Shown one piece after another: positions 17,701 through 25,932 of a DNA stretch of 64,000 nt. The translations under genes were made by a program, and so were the position numbers. The number at the start of each line of letters is the position of its first letter. The first letter of the stretch is position 1. Source of the DNA: Nannocystis punicea (GTDB lineage Bacteria; Myxococcota_A; Polyangia; Nannocystales; Nannocystaceae); the NCBI RefSeq assembly GCF_026965555.1, contig NZ_CP114040.1, forward strand, positions 9,274,001 to 9,338,000, given 5' to 3'. A model generated the notes under the pieces. The model had not been told where the DNA came from. It did not search any database and saw only the letters and a list, made by a program, of their open reading frames with translations.

Positions 17701-18647
17701 TCCTGCAGCGCGCACAGGTCGGGCGCCTGCCGGCCCTCGCGCAGCTCGCCGGCGTAGACGTCGAGCGCCCGGTCCCACGCCGCGTCGGCCGGCGGCAGCT
17801 TGCGCAGCGCGTGCACCAGCGCGTCGCTGCCGCTGACCGACACCGACACGAGGTCGGCCTGCAGCTCCATCTCGCGCGACAGCGCACGCTCGGCGAGCAC
17901 GATCACCGAGAACAGCGAGTCGAGCACCGAGCGGATCGACCACACGATTAACCGTAGCCCCCAGCCGATCCACGCGACGCGGATGTCGATGTTGGAGACG
18001 CCGATCAGGAAGCGGTCGAAGCCGTCGCGCTTGGCGACGATGTGCCCGACGACCTGCTGCGAGATGTACACCCAGCGCCCGACCGCCATCGAGCGCTGCG
18101 CGAAGTGGCCGAGCTCGTGGGCGAGTACCGCCTTGAACTCCGCCAGCGACAGCACGTTGACGAGCCCGAGCCCGATCTCGAGGTTCTTGCGCGACGGGAT
18201 CAGCAGGTTGATCGGCGACAGGTCATAGAACACCGCCGCGTTGACGCGCGGCGACAGGTACACGCGGTACGGCGCCTTTGCCCCGGTCTCGGCCGCCAGC
18301 CGGCGCAGGAACGCGAACAGCCGCGGCTCGTCGGCCTCGGTGATCTCGATAAGGCCGCGATCGGCGTGGCTGCGGACGAAGAACATCGCCTTGCCGAGGA
18401 AGACCGCCAAGAACGCCGCGACCACCGCGCCGATGAACGACATCCACGCGTCTGGCCCGCCCTCCATCCCGACGCCGAACAACTTCCACGCCTGATGCGC
18501 GAACCACCCGGTCAGCGCCGCGTACACCGCGACGAACCCGAGCAGCCCCGCGACCGCCAGCCACACCTTGCGACGATAGGAGGGAGGTGGGGCCGTCAGC
18601 CCCTCGGGCACGACGGCGGGCGCGGGCGGATAGTGCTCGATAGTCAC
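14760..18647 (-). CDS. Large membrane M48-family metalloprotease with C-terminal helical repeat region
   Basis: A 1295-residue protein. Two membrane helices lie near residues 28-48 and 70-92. The zinc site HELGH is at 177-181, and the third ligand is likely the glutamate in SREMELQAD about 65 residues later. This arrangement is that of HtpX/Ste24-type M48 proteases at the cytoplasmic membrane. A further hydrophobic segment (LARLAIAGAVVGMVLGFGATVG) lies near residue 760. The last 350 residues are Ala/Glu/Arg-rich helices resembling TPR-like repeats (for example AAAYTHIERDEFEQAIAMLEE). Most M48 enzymes are 250-500 residues, so the long C-terminus is the odd feature. It could bind substrates or partners. 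The gene converges on the DUF697/lamin-tail gene. Confidence 0.88.
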   Translation of the reverse strand: MTIEHYPPAPAVVPEGLTAPPPSYRRKVWLAVAGLLGFVAVYAALTGWFAHQAWKLFGVGMEGGPDAWMSFIGAVVAAFLAVFLGKAMFFVRSHADRGLIEITEADEPRLFAFLRRLAAETGAKAPYRVYLSPRVNAAVFYDLSPINLLIPSRKNLEIGLGLVNVLSLAEFKAVLAHELGHFAQRSMAVGRWVYISQQVVGHIVAKRDGFDRFLIGVSNIDIRVAWIGWGLRLIVWSIRSVLDSLFSVIVLAERALSREMELQADLVSVSVSGSDALVHALRKLPPADAAWDRALDVYAGELREGRQAPDLCALQDRVLAHTRRLLGDPHYGQAPPLPEGDRAAHRIFSSGLCQPPQMWSTHPPNHVREDNAKRRYVAAEFDAQPAWRLFGDPDAVRRKIADKVAELVGKPDKLEQVDTGPALAAIDRKYERLHLDSRYRGVYLGRSVTRGVQKPGELCPPLADAATDIQAQLESLYPESLSERVTTARAQAGEVAQLEAIRRGVATAPGGVLRYGGCEFRRRELDDVIKAAKRDHEATLAALHEHDRTSRQIHHAAAEQLGRSWPAYLEGLRALLHYAEHTEANVDDAAGHLSNTWQIVTADGKVSESEAARLMGSGHALQFLLNTVYEQRRSVTLPPAVAAKLEVESWQAALPETFKLPPPDRENLASFMEVVDGWFSAFSGALGALRMATLDELLSAEAHVARALRSDEDPGDAPAPARVPRNYEGFLFGQERERQHKLDWWDRFMLADGLGPGLARLAIAGAVVGMVLGFGATVGSPTVVIHNGLGREVVVEIGGQRIGVMAHGREEVQVEASAQLHVRAFTTDNKPIELFTAEASSAAVDYLYNVGGASPLVEWEAVYGYKQQPEPRHLGAPRWLATDADDILREPPESVRGKGGARREVITAIDDGSPLVVTGPLEQAERDRVTLFHARWEPADGPEAKWLLHATGLPGFPEVLRERRADDDRSVLLGRLEQDTADDAARAEVCERHAATAAAEPSNVDATYLAIRCVADEAQRDARFAELHARHPEHPWLTQAAAYTHIERDEFEQAIAMLEEASRALPAMAEDNAVVLARLRRRVAPDEDVELGPLLERSPILRFLVTTEKGEEPELAAYHTLNTGLIDPAFQQAKSEQRARVLRLAAASDGADPTLRDAVIKLGPDEGIDGATIWTAIAFAAAHELDASPWIERLRRDGGEKAEELLRFASRERLLADLPAAQAALRTLHPEQRGHAAVMGIITLRAEAPAEWRLDARKLLFATERPFFAERVEPPAPAPVAEPEPPKRGRTRKPK

Positions 18648-18800
18648 GCGGCGAGCCTATCAGCATCGCCGGCGCCGAGGTCGACGAAAGCTTGGTGCAA
18701 CACCGCGCGCCGCTCGGTGAGTTGGCGCGGGCTCGCTGCGGAGCGGCCGGGGGTGAACTCCACGCAGCGGGTCCGGTGACGGCAGCGACCAGAACACCAC

Positions 18801-19172
18801 TCACGGGTCCGAATCCGACACAGGGTCCTCGGTCGTCGTCGTTGTGGCCACTACATCGAGATTGTCCCGGCACGCGACCTCGCGACCTGGCGCGCGGCAA
18901 GCCGCAACGTCGGCATGCGGGAACTGGCCGTGCTTCGAGCAGTGCATTTCGAGACACGCGCAGTCGAAATCGATCTGATGTACAGCTACCGTACCCGTGC
19001 GAGCGGGGGCGTTGTCCGCGTAACACGTGCACTGGAGTTCGTCCTGGGCACGACGCAATTCAAACTCGTGATAAGCGGCACGGAGCAAGCGACGCTCCGA
19101 AGGACCCGACAATTGTGGAAGAATCGGATCGAACCATGTAGGCCCGTACCTGGGAATCCTACCGTCCAGCAT
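18801..19172 (-). CDS. Possible small Cys-rich hypothetical protein
   Basis: A 123-residue open frame with ATG and TGA. Its middle has regularly spaced cysteines (CTCY...DFDCACLEMHC...AACRAPGREVAC), which is unlike the arginine-rich noise frames around it. The C-terminus is a Thr/Asp/Ser run (TTTTTEDPVSDSDP) like linkers in myxobacterial surface proteins. It has no signal peptide, so it may be a fragment of a larger decayed secreted protein. The rest of 18648-19479 shows nothing supportable. Real coding status is uncertain. Confidence 0.3.
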   Translation of the reverse strand: MLDGRIPRYGPTWFDPILPQLSGPSERRLLRAAYHEFELRRAQDELQCTCYADNAPARTGTVAVHQIDFDCACLEMHCSKHGQFPHADVAACRAPGREVACRDNLDVVATTTTTEDPVSDSDP

Positions 19173-19479
19173 CCGACCGCGTGTTCGCCACCTACCAAGA
19201 AACTGTCCGACTAACGTCGTTCTCGAGGGTCTGGGGCTCGGCCGACGATGCGACAGAGTCCGCCGGTGCGGCGGCGTTTCTCGCCTCGCGGAGGCGCGTC
19301 AGCTCAGGTGGTGACTCTCACGAATGCCGTCGTGCACGCGCACGCCGCACCTGCGGCGAGGCTCACGCAGCTCGCGGCGGGTCAGGGGCGCGGCGGCATC
19401 GCCGAGGCACCGAGGATGCGCTCGGCCGGCGTGTGGGAGGACGGGTGGTTGGAACGAGCGATTTCGCCTCGACCGCACG

Positions 19480-19920
19480 TTACGGCGCGGACAGCGTGAG
19501 CGCGATGGAGGCATCGTGGCCGCCGCAGCCCGCCTCGGCCTCGGCCGTCGCGCTCGCCTGCGGCTCGTCGTCGTCGTTCTGGAAGTCGCTGTCCTCGAGC
19601 ACGTTGGGGCCGATCGGGCCGCAGGTGCGGCCGGTGACCGGCTCGATCCACGCGGTGACCTGCGTCTCCATGACGGTACCGTCGCCGACGTCGCGGGTGG
19701 TGAAGTCGCCGGCCTCGCCGCACAGCACGGCGACTTCGCGGAGCGTCGGCGGGGCGACGGTATCCACGGTATAACGCACGAGCAGCAGGCCCTGGTTCGC
19801 GACGCTGTAGTTCGCCGCGATGTCCGCGGGGACGGTGATCGTGGTGTCGAGGTCGTAGCCGGAGTCGCACGCGAAGGCGAGCGCGAACACGGTGATGAGG
19901 TGGCGGAGCGAGGGCGCCAT
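19480..19920 (-). CDS. Small lipoprotein of unknown function
   Basis: A 146-residue protein with a short signal peptide ending in a lipobox (HLITVFALAFAC, cysteine near residue 18), so it is probably attached to a membrane. The mature part has two further cysteine pairs (LCGEAGD...GRTCGPIGPN and GCGGHDAS) and a beta-rich composition (TTITVPADIAANYSVANQGLLLVRYTVD). No family was recognised. The ATG at 19920 is chosen because it starts the signal peptide; codons upstream are arginine-rich and non-coding in appearance. A second lipoprotein gene lies upstream on the same strand, 546 bases away, so a shared operon is unlikely. Confidence 0.72.
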   Translation of the reverse strand: MAPSLRHLITVFALAFACDSGYDLDTTITVPADIAANYSVANQGLLLVRYTVDTVAPPTLREVAVLCGEAGDFTTRDVGDGTVMETQVTAWIEPVTGRTCGPIGPNVLEDSDFQNDDDEPQASATAEAEAGCGGHDASIALTLSAP

Positions 19921-20466
19921 GGCCGGAGTATCGCACGCGCCTCTCCCGGGCTCGCACTCGCGTGTCGTGACGTGACGCCAGGTCGCGGCGCCCTCCAGGG
20001 CGCGCGGCCGGCGTCGGTCGAGGTCGCGCTCAATCGGGGCACATCGCGTGGAGCCCGCCCTGCGGTTCCTCGCCGCCGACGGTGCCCTCCCCCCGTGCAA
20101 ACGAGTGTGGCTCCCTGCAGCGTGTTACCTGGCCGACCGACTTCCTCCACCGCAGGCGTGCCAGCTTCCCCGGCGCTTGGCGGAGGAATTTCCAAATACT
20201 TACGAGTTCAACCTTGTCGACAAACAGCTTCTGGCTGCGTTGATCTCCTGTGCGCCGGAATCGTGGTCTCAGGCCATCGAAAGGCGCCTAAAGGCCATCG
20301 TCGTACACACCCATGTTCTTCGTTACCGCGTAAAGCTGAAACCCGCCATGCCCGCCTCTGGATCGACACCGCCGACGGCCGGCGGCCGACCTCGGCCCAG
20401 TGCATCAGCCGAGGCGACATGCTCGATCGGACATCCATCTAGCCCGGCGGCTCGGGCAGCCGGCGC
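19921..20466. other. Intergenic region between two lipoprotein genes, no supported gene
   Basis: This is 546 bases. Composition drops in GC around 20180-20340 (for example GGAATTTCCAAATACTTACG). Open frames across it change frame without family-like content. It may contain the promoter of the 19480-19920 lipoprotein, but no clear promoter boxes were assigned. Confidence 0.3.
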
Positions 20467-21408
20467 TCACTCGCTGACGGTCGTCCCATCGCAGTCGATC
20501 GTCACCGACGTCGGCAACTGGCCGACGCTCGGCACCCGCACCGCCGCGAACGTCGACCCGGCGATCGACTGCTGCACCGGCAAGACGACGTCGCCGGAGA
20601 CTGTTCCGCAGAACAGGTCCTCCGACACCACCGTCCCCGTCATCACGGCGTCGACCCCGACCATCACCCCGAACAGCGGGTTCGCCTCCGCCGGGATGGT
20701 CAGAATCCCGGTGGCGATCGTGAACCCGCCCCCGGCCACCGGCACGTCGTTCCACATGTACTCCTGGCCGACCGGCTGGCGCGGGTACGTCACTGCGTTC
20801 ATGTCGAGCGACAGCGGCCGCACCGTCAGCGACAGCGCCCCGTCGTCCTGCACCGGCAGCGTCCCCTCGACGATGAACTGGAACGGCTCCTCCCCGAGCG
20901 GCGTGGCGATCGCCAGCAGGAACGTCCCCATCGTGTCCGTGCACACCGCCCCGAGGTTGCACGGGTCGCACGCCGGCTCGTCGGGGAACATGTCGTGCGC
21001 CTGCTCGAGCCCGGTCATGCACGCCTTGCCGCACAGCTCCGCGTCGGCCGGCGTCCCGCTCCAGCACGCGCTGCCCTCGCCGAACCCCGCCTGCGCGTCC
21101 GGCAGCCCGTTCGGCGTCGTCACCGCGATACAGTTGACGTAGTCCTGGCACGTCTTGAACGGGTCGGCCCCGTCTCCGCCCGTCGTCGGCTCGCCCGTCG
21201 TCGCCGCGCCCGTGCTCTCCCCCGCCGTGCTCTCCCCCGCCGAGCTCGGCCCCGACGGGTCGCCCGACGGACCGCCCGACGGGTCGCCCGACGGACCGCC
21301 CGACGGCCCCGACATGCCGCTGCCCCCGACCGTCATCAGCGGGTCCTTGTCCTCGCCGCAGGCGCTCGCCAGCAGCACACCAAAAATACTTACGAAAGAT
21401 CGCGACAC
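20467..21408 (-). CDS. Lipoprotein with Gly/Ser/Pro linker and Cys-containing domain
   Basis: A 313-residue predicted lipoprotein. From the GTG at 21408 the product begins VSRSFVSIFGVLLASAC, a signal peptide ending in a lipobox. Next comes a low-complexity linker made of GPSGDPSG units and a Ser/Thr/Glu/Gly stretch (about residues 30-85), of the sort that tethers myxobacterial surface domains. The C-terminal 220 residues have clustered cysteines (KTCQDYVNCIAV, SACWSG, ELCGKACM, ACDPCNLGAVC), then a beta-rich part. The first part resembles the Cys-rich modules common in Nannocystineae lipoproteins. The function is unknown. The upstream-extended frame was not used because it lacks the signal peptide at its start. 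Confidence 0.72.
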   Translation of the reverse strand: MSRSFVSIFGVLLASACGEDKDPLMTVGGSGMSGPSGGPSGDPSGGPSGDPSGPSSAGESTAGESTGAATTGEPTTGGDGADPFKTCQDYVNCIAVTTPNGLPDAQAGFGEGSACWSGTPADAELCGKACMTGLEQAHDMFPDEPACDPCNLGAVCTDTMGTFLLAIATPLGEEPFQFIVEGTLPVQDDGALSLTVRPLSLDMNAVTYPRQPVGQEYMWNDVPVAGGGFTIATGILTIPAEANPLFGVMVGVDAVMTGTVVSEDLFCGTVSGDVVLPVQQSIAGSTFAAVRVPSVGQLPTSVTIDCDGTTVSE

Positions 21409-21719
21409 CGGCGGAGCTTGCCAACATTTGTCAGCGCGAGCAAGCCGCCTCCTGGCGGTGATCGCAATGTCCTTGTGCTCGAAAGGTGCGCCTGATGCGC
21501 ACGGCGCCATGCGAACCTGTAAGCTCGCGGCCTGGAACGCGCGGACATCGTCGATCCAGGGATCGATACCGGCGCTTTTCAGTTACTCGACGAGACGCTC
21601 AACGGCTGCCCCGCGGGCGCCGCCAGGCATCCTCGCCATTGCTGTACCCACAGGTTGAGCACGTAGTGTAGGTACACGTTCGCTAGGAGCGGCGAGATCG
21701 GCTCGTTCGGGGCGGCGGG
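21409..21719. other. Intergenic region, no supported gene
   Basis: This is 311 bases between the lipoprotein start and the stop of the helical exported protein. The segment 21411-21480 is less GC-rich and probably contains the lipoprotein promoter. Nothing else was identified. Confidence 0.3.
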
Positions 21720-22361
21720 TCATTGGAGAGGGCGGCCAGGTCGCGAGCGCGCCCCCTGCTCGAGCTTGCAGATCGACCTGACCTTCTCGGGCTTCGCCAT
21801 CTGCTTGCACCTGGCCATCGCCTCGTCGCGGCCCTTCTCGTCGCCATCCGAGGCGCGCAGGCGGGCGAGGGCGGCGTAGGCGTAGGGGGTAGCGACGACA
21901 TCGCGCTTGGCGAGGTCCTCGAGGATCTTCTTGGCCTTGCCGGCGTTGGTCTTGGCGAGCGCCTCGGCGAGGTCGGCCTTCTTCGCAACGTCGCCCGGGC
22001 TGTCATCGGCGAGCCTCGAGAGCACCAAGACGGCGTTGTCGAGGAAGACCTTGCGGTGTTCGCTCCGGAGGTCGTCGAGCCGGACGTTCGCGAGCGCAAT
22101 GATGCGTTTGGCACGCTTGGTGAGGCCCTTGGCGCTCGGCGTCCGCTCGTCGAATTCATCCGCGCCCCCGAGGATCTCCTGGATTCTGCGGCGCGCCTCC
22201 ACCGGGTCGCCGCCGTTGAGGATCAGCTCGGCCTCCTTCACGGAGGCGACGCTCTTGTTCGTCGCTATCACGGCGTTTTCGCAAGCGTCGCCGCGTGACG
22301 GGGGGAGCGCCCAGAGGGCGGCGGCGGCGGTGATGATCATCAGAGATCTCTGGCGTGCCAT
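21720..22361 (-). CDS. Exported helical-repeat (TPR-like) protein of unknown function
   Basis: A 213-residue protein with an N-terminal signal peptide (MARQRSLMIITAAAALWALPPSRGDA), so it is probably periplasmic. The mature region is helical, with paired Ala/Leu helices (AELILNGGDPVEARRRIQEIL, LANVRLDDL, KKADLAEALAKTNAGKAKKILEDLAK) typical of TPR or half-TPR scaffolds. One cysteine near the mature N-terminus and two near the C-terminus could form a disulfide. The ATG at 22361 gives the signal peptide directly. The much longer upstream frame is rejected as GC-driven. No operon partner is visible. The family is not recognised beyond TPR-like character. Confidence 0.72.
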   Translation of the reverse strand: MARQRSLMIITAAAALWALPPSRGDACENAVIATNKSVASVKEAELILNGGDPVEARRRIQEILGGADEFDERTPSAKGLTKRAKRIIALANVRLDDLRSEHRKVFLDNAVLVLSRLADDSPGDVAKKADLAEALAKTNAGKAKKILEDLAKRDVVATPYAYAALARLRASDGDEKGRDEAMARCKQMAKPEKVRSICKLEQGARSRPGRPLQ

Positions 22362-22589
22362 GCGGTCATGTGTATCACGGTGAGCAGCGTACCCCAAATG
22401 GAGGGCAAGTCTCGCTGGGAGCGATGGCGGGTTCGGTGTTGGCGAGCAAGTTCTCGGCGTTGACGGCGGAGCTCTCGGGCGGCCTCGAGTTTGCGGTCGC
22501 GCTCGGCGAAGATGACGGCCTCGCGGCCTGCGAGCTTGTCGCTGCCGCCGCAGCTCGTCGGGGTCGACGTGCCCACGTCCGTTCACGGT

Positions 22590-22868
22590 CGATCCGCATG
22601 CGGCCTCGACGGATAAACCCCCCATGTCCGACGAGGTTCGACCGGGACGAGCCGTCCGGAGTCGATCGCCGCGACCAGCCGCGCGAGTACCTCGCGGTCC
22701 TGGAGCGGTGACGCCACGAACGCGAGCTCCGCGGCAATGAGGCGCTGCGCCCTCGCGTCGAAGCGTCGGCGAACAACGGCGCGAGCAGAGCCACCGCTCG
22801 CGGGCCACGGACCGCGATCCGAGACGCATCCGCTGCGACCGCGTGCGCCGCCATGAGCGTGAAGCTCT
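22590..22868 (-). pseudogene. Frameshifted remnant of a helical protein C-terminus
   Basis: Read on the minus strand, one frame gives FTLMAAHAVAADASRIAVRG followed by PRAVALLAPLFADA. The sense then continues in another frame as QRLIAAELAFVASPLQDREV and LARLVAAIDSGRLVPVEP. The two halves join naturally at a frameshift near 22765, and both look like one alanine/leucine-rich helical domain. No start or N-terminal part survives. The gene family was not identified. A sequencing error is a possible alternative to decay. Confidence 0.4.
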
Positions 22869-23551
22869 CCCCCCACTGCGTAACGGTCGGTGAAGCGGCA
22901 TCGCGTGAAGCTCTCTGCTCCGAGCAGCTTGGCTGGCTTGTCGCACGCGACCTTGACAGGCCGTCGCACGCCGACAAGTCCCCCCAGTTCCCCGAGATCG
23001 GATCACCCGACGTCCGAACAGGGTCTGATCCTCGCGAGCCCGCGGCAAAACCAGCGCGGCGTCCTCTCGGCTGTCCGACCCGCGCGCGCCGACGGCGATC
23101 TCGCCGACCGCCAACCGACGCCGCCCCCATCGCACACGGACCCGGGGTGGAGAGTGACAGCGGCGCGACGAACCCGACACCGGAGTGGCGAACCCTCGGC
23201 ATCGATCGCGCTGCTTCCTTATTGAGGCCATCCGCCCGGCCCGCCCTTCTTCCCGCGCCATCCTGGTGCAGCGGTCGATCGATGGCTCGTCGCGCTCGCC
23301 CGCGCACATCGGCGCGACTCCGACCGTTCGCCCTCACGGCGCCGCGGCGCCTGAACTCACATGGCTCGAAGTTCAGGTGCGTATCTTTCGGCCGAGACTC
23401 TCGGCGAATATCACCGGCGCACGAATCGCTATCGGCCGGGGCTCACGCTCGCGGCCGACGCGGTCGTGCCGGGCTCCCCCGCTGGCACCGCGCATGGCGG
23501 TCGCGGCGGGGGTCGCCCTCATTCAACCAATCGATCGGAGTAGGAAAAGAG
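22869..23551. other. Intergenic region upstream of the Cys-rich lipoprotein cluster
   Basis: No gene is supported here; open frames are arginine-rich noise. A 7-base inverted repeat with a 12-base loop (CTGAACT at 23351-23357, AGTTCAG at 23370-23376) could be a weak hairpin or regulator site. A purine-rich ribosome-binding region, GGAGTAGGAAAAGAG, ends directly before the ATG at 23552. Confidence 0.3.
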
Positions 23552-25888
23552 ATGGAAAACCTGAAGAAGCTCGAGGCTCCTCGCGCGTACACGTGCGCCC
23601 TGGCGACCGCGCTGCACCTCCTGGCCGCCGGCTGCGACGGTGCTGTGGATATCTCGATCAATATCACCAGTCCCGCGCCCGAACCGGGCTGCGGCGACGG
23701 CGAGCTCGACCCCGGCGAGGAATGCGATGACGGGGCCGGAAACGGCAACGACGCCGCCTGCAAGCTCGATTGCACCCTCAACGTCTGCGGCGACGGCCAC
23801 GTCGGTCCGGGCGAGGCCTGCGACGACGGCAACGACGACGACGACGACGGCTGCGACAATACTTGCCTGGGCCCCGTCTGCGGCGACGGCCAGCTCGACC
23901 CCGGTGAGGCCTGCGACGACGGCAACGACGTCGACGACGACGCGTGCAGCAACACCTGCCTCCTCGCCAGCTGCGGCGACGGCGTCGTCCAGCTCGGCGA
24001 GGCCTGCGACGACGGCAACGCCGTCGACACCGACCTGTGCACCTCCGCCTGCCTCCCCGCCAGCTGCGGCGACGACCACCTCCAGCCCGGCGAGGAGTGC
24101 GACGACGGGGCCAGCAACGGCCCGAACGCCGCCTGTCGCGCCAACTGCAAGCTGAACGTCTGCGGCGACGGCGACATCGGCCCCGGCGAGGCTTGCGACA
24201 ACGGCCCCAGCAACGCCGACCACGCCGCCTGCAAGCTCGACTGCGCCCTCAACGTCTGCGGCGACGGCATCATCGGCCCGCTGGAGGGCTGCGACGACGG
24301 CAACGCCGTCGACGACGACACGTGCACCAACGCCTGCACCGTCCCGCCGTGCGGCGACGGCATCGTCCAGGCCACCGAGGCCTGCGACGACGGCAACACC
24401 GACAACACCGACGCCTGCACCAATGCATGCACCGCCGCCGCCTGCGGCGACGGCTTCACCCAGGCCGGCGAGGCCTGCGACGACGGCCCCGACAACAGCG
24501 ACGGCGGCGACTGCACGCTCGCCTGCGCCCTCGCCACCTGCGGCGACGGCCTCGTCCACGATCAGGGCAGCGGCGGCGAGGAGTGCGACGAGGGCCTCGC
24601 CAACGGCCCCGGCCACGCCTGCCTCGCCGATTGCAGCCTCAACGTCTGCGGCGACGGCGACCTCGGCCCCGGCGAGGCCTGCGACGACGGCAACCTCGCC
24701 GGCGGCGACGGCTGCGGCCCGATGTGTACCCTCGAGGCGTGCGGCAACGAGATCGTCGACGCCGGCGAGCAGTGCGACGACGGCCAGGACGGCGATCCGA
24801 CCGACGGCTGCACCGACGCGTGCCTGCTGCCGACCTGCGGCGACGGCTTCGTCCAGCCCAGCCTGGGCGAGCAGTGCGACGACGGGGCCGGCAACAGCGA
24901 CGGCGGGGCCTGCACGAACAGCTGCAAGCTCGCGACCTGCGGCGACGGCCTCGTCCACCTCGCTGTCGAGCAATGCGACGACGGGGCCGGCAACGCCAAC
25001 ACCCACGCCTGCAAGCTCGATTGCACCCTGGCCTACTGCGGCGACGGCTTCGTCGGCCCCGGCGAGGGCTGCGACGACGCCGACGCCATCGACAACGACA
25101 CCTGCAGCAACGCCTGCAAGCCGCCGACCTGCGGCGACGGGTTCAAGCAGGGCCCCGAGCAGTGCGACCTCGGGCCGCTCAACGACAACACCGGCGATTG
25201 TACCCTCGCCTGCACCCTCGCCGCCTGCGGCGACGGCTTCGTGCAGGCCGGGGAGGAGTGCGACGACGGCAACGGCGACACCCACGACGCTTGCCTCGAC
25301 ACGTGCCACATCGCCTTCTGCGGCGACGGCGTGAAGCAGACGGGCGTCGAGGGCTGCGACGACGGCGACAACCCCGACTTCGGCGACGGCTGCAACCCCG
25401 GCTGCATCGCCCCCAAGCGCGTGTTCATCACCAGCACCACCTGGACCGGCAGCGGCGTGGGCACGATCGGCGGCGCCAAGACCAAGTGCCAGGAGCGCGC
25501 CGTCGCGGCCGGCCTCGGCGGCACCTGGGACGCGTGGATCAGCAATCACAACAGCAGCCCGGCGCTGCGCTTCGTCAAGTCGACGACCCACTACGCCCGC
25601 GTCGACGGCCCCGAGATCGCGCAGAGCTGGGAGGACCTGACCGACGGCAGCCTCGACGCGCCGATCAACGTCGATGAATTCGGCGCGCCCGTGGCTCAGG
25701 CCACCGCGTGGACCGGCACCGCCGCCAACGGGACCGCCCTCGCCGATCACTGCTTCAGCTGGACCCTGTCCAGCTACAAGGGTTACGACGGCCGCAGCGA
25801 CGCCACCGACTTCAACTGGACCGCGCGCTCGCTCGCCCTCAGCCCCGCCTGCTCGGTTCAGCAGCGCCTGTACTGCTTCGAGCAATGA
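23552..25888 (+). CDS. Lipoprotein with 18 Myxococcus-type Cys-rich repeats and C-terminal DUF1554-like domain (paralogue A)
   Basis: A 778-residue predicted surface lipoprotein. The signal peptide ends in LHLLAAGC. There follow 18 repeats of about 31-36 residues, each with the pattern CGDGxxxxGEACDDGNxxxxDxCxxxC (myxo disulfide-rich repeat, TIGR02232/DUF4215 type), rich in Asp and Asn and expected to be disulfide-locked. The last 160 residues (from KRVFITSTTWTGSG to RLYCFEQ) resemble DUF1554, an endostatin/C-lectin-like fold known in Leptospira surface proteins that bind host or matrix ligands. The ATG at 23552 has a strong purine-rich ribosome-binding site. It is followed within 50 bases by a paralogue, so it heads a three-gene operon. 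An adhesive or matrix role is inference. Confidence 0.88.
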   Translation: MENLKKLEAPRAYTCALATALHLLAAGCDGAVDISINITSPAPEPGCGDGELDPGEECDDGAGNGNDAACKLDCTLNVCGDGHVGPGEACDDGNDDDDDGCDNTCLGPVCGDGQLDPGEACDDGNDVDDDACSNTCLLASCGDGVVQLGEACDDGNAVDTDLCTSACLPASCGDDHLQPGEECDDGASNGPNAACRANCKLNVCGDGDIGPGEACDNGPSNADHAACKLDCALNVCGDGIIGPLEGCDDGNAVDDDTCTNACTVPPCGDGIVQATEACDDGNTDNTDACTNACTAAACGDGFTQAGEACDDGPDNSDGGDCTLACALATCGDGLVHDQGSGGEECDEGLANGPGHACLADCSLNVCGDGDLGPGEACDDGNLAGGDGCGPMCTLEACGNEIVDAGEQCDDGQDGDPTDGCTDACLLPTCGDGFVQPSLGEQCDDGAGNSDGGACTNSCKLATCGDGLVHLAVEQCDDGAGNANTHACKLDCTLAYCGDGFVGPGEGCDDADAIDNDTCSNACKPPTCGDGFKQGPEQCDLGPLNDNTGDCTLACTLAACGDGFVQAGEECDDGNGDTHDACLDTCHIAFCGDGVKQTGVEGCDDGDNPDFGDGCNPGCIAPKRVFITSTTWTGSGVGTIGGAKTKCQERAVAAGLGGTWDAWISNHNSSPALRFVKSTTHYARVDGPEIAQSWEDLTDGSLDAPINVDEFGAPVAQATAWTGTAANGTALADHCFSWTLSSYKGYDGRSDATDFNWTARSLALSPACSVQQRLYCFEQ

Positions 25889-25932
25889 GCCCGGCCCTCA
25901 CACCATCGACCTCTTTTGGAGATTTCACCGTC

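Noticed and set aside
20188..21396. Repeat of AATACTTACGA at about 20194 and 21387
   Set aside because: The match is 11 bases, one copy is within signal-peptide codons, and there is no symmetry or wider similarity, so it is likely chance.
23519..25885. A 788-residue open frame on the minus strand antisense to the first Cys-rich lipoprotein
   Set aside because: It is the mirror of repeat codons (Ala/Val/Gly-rich, periodic) and has no ribosome-binding site or family. The plus-strand reading has signal peptide, lipobox and known repeats.
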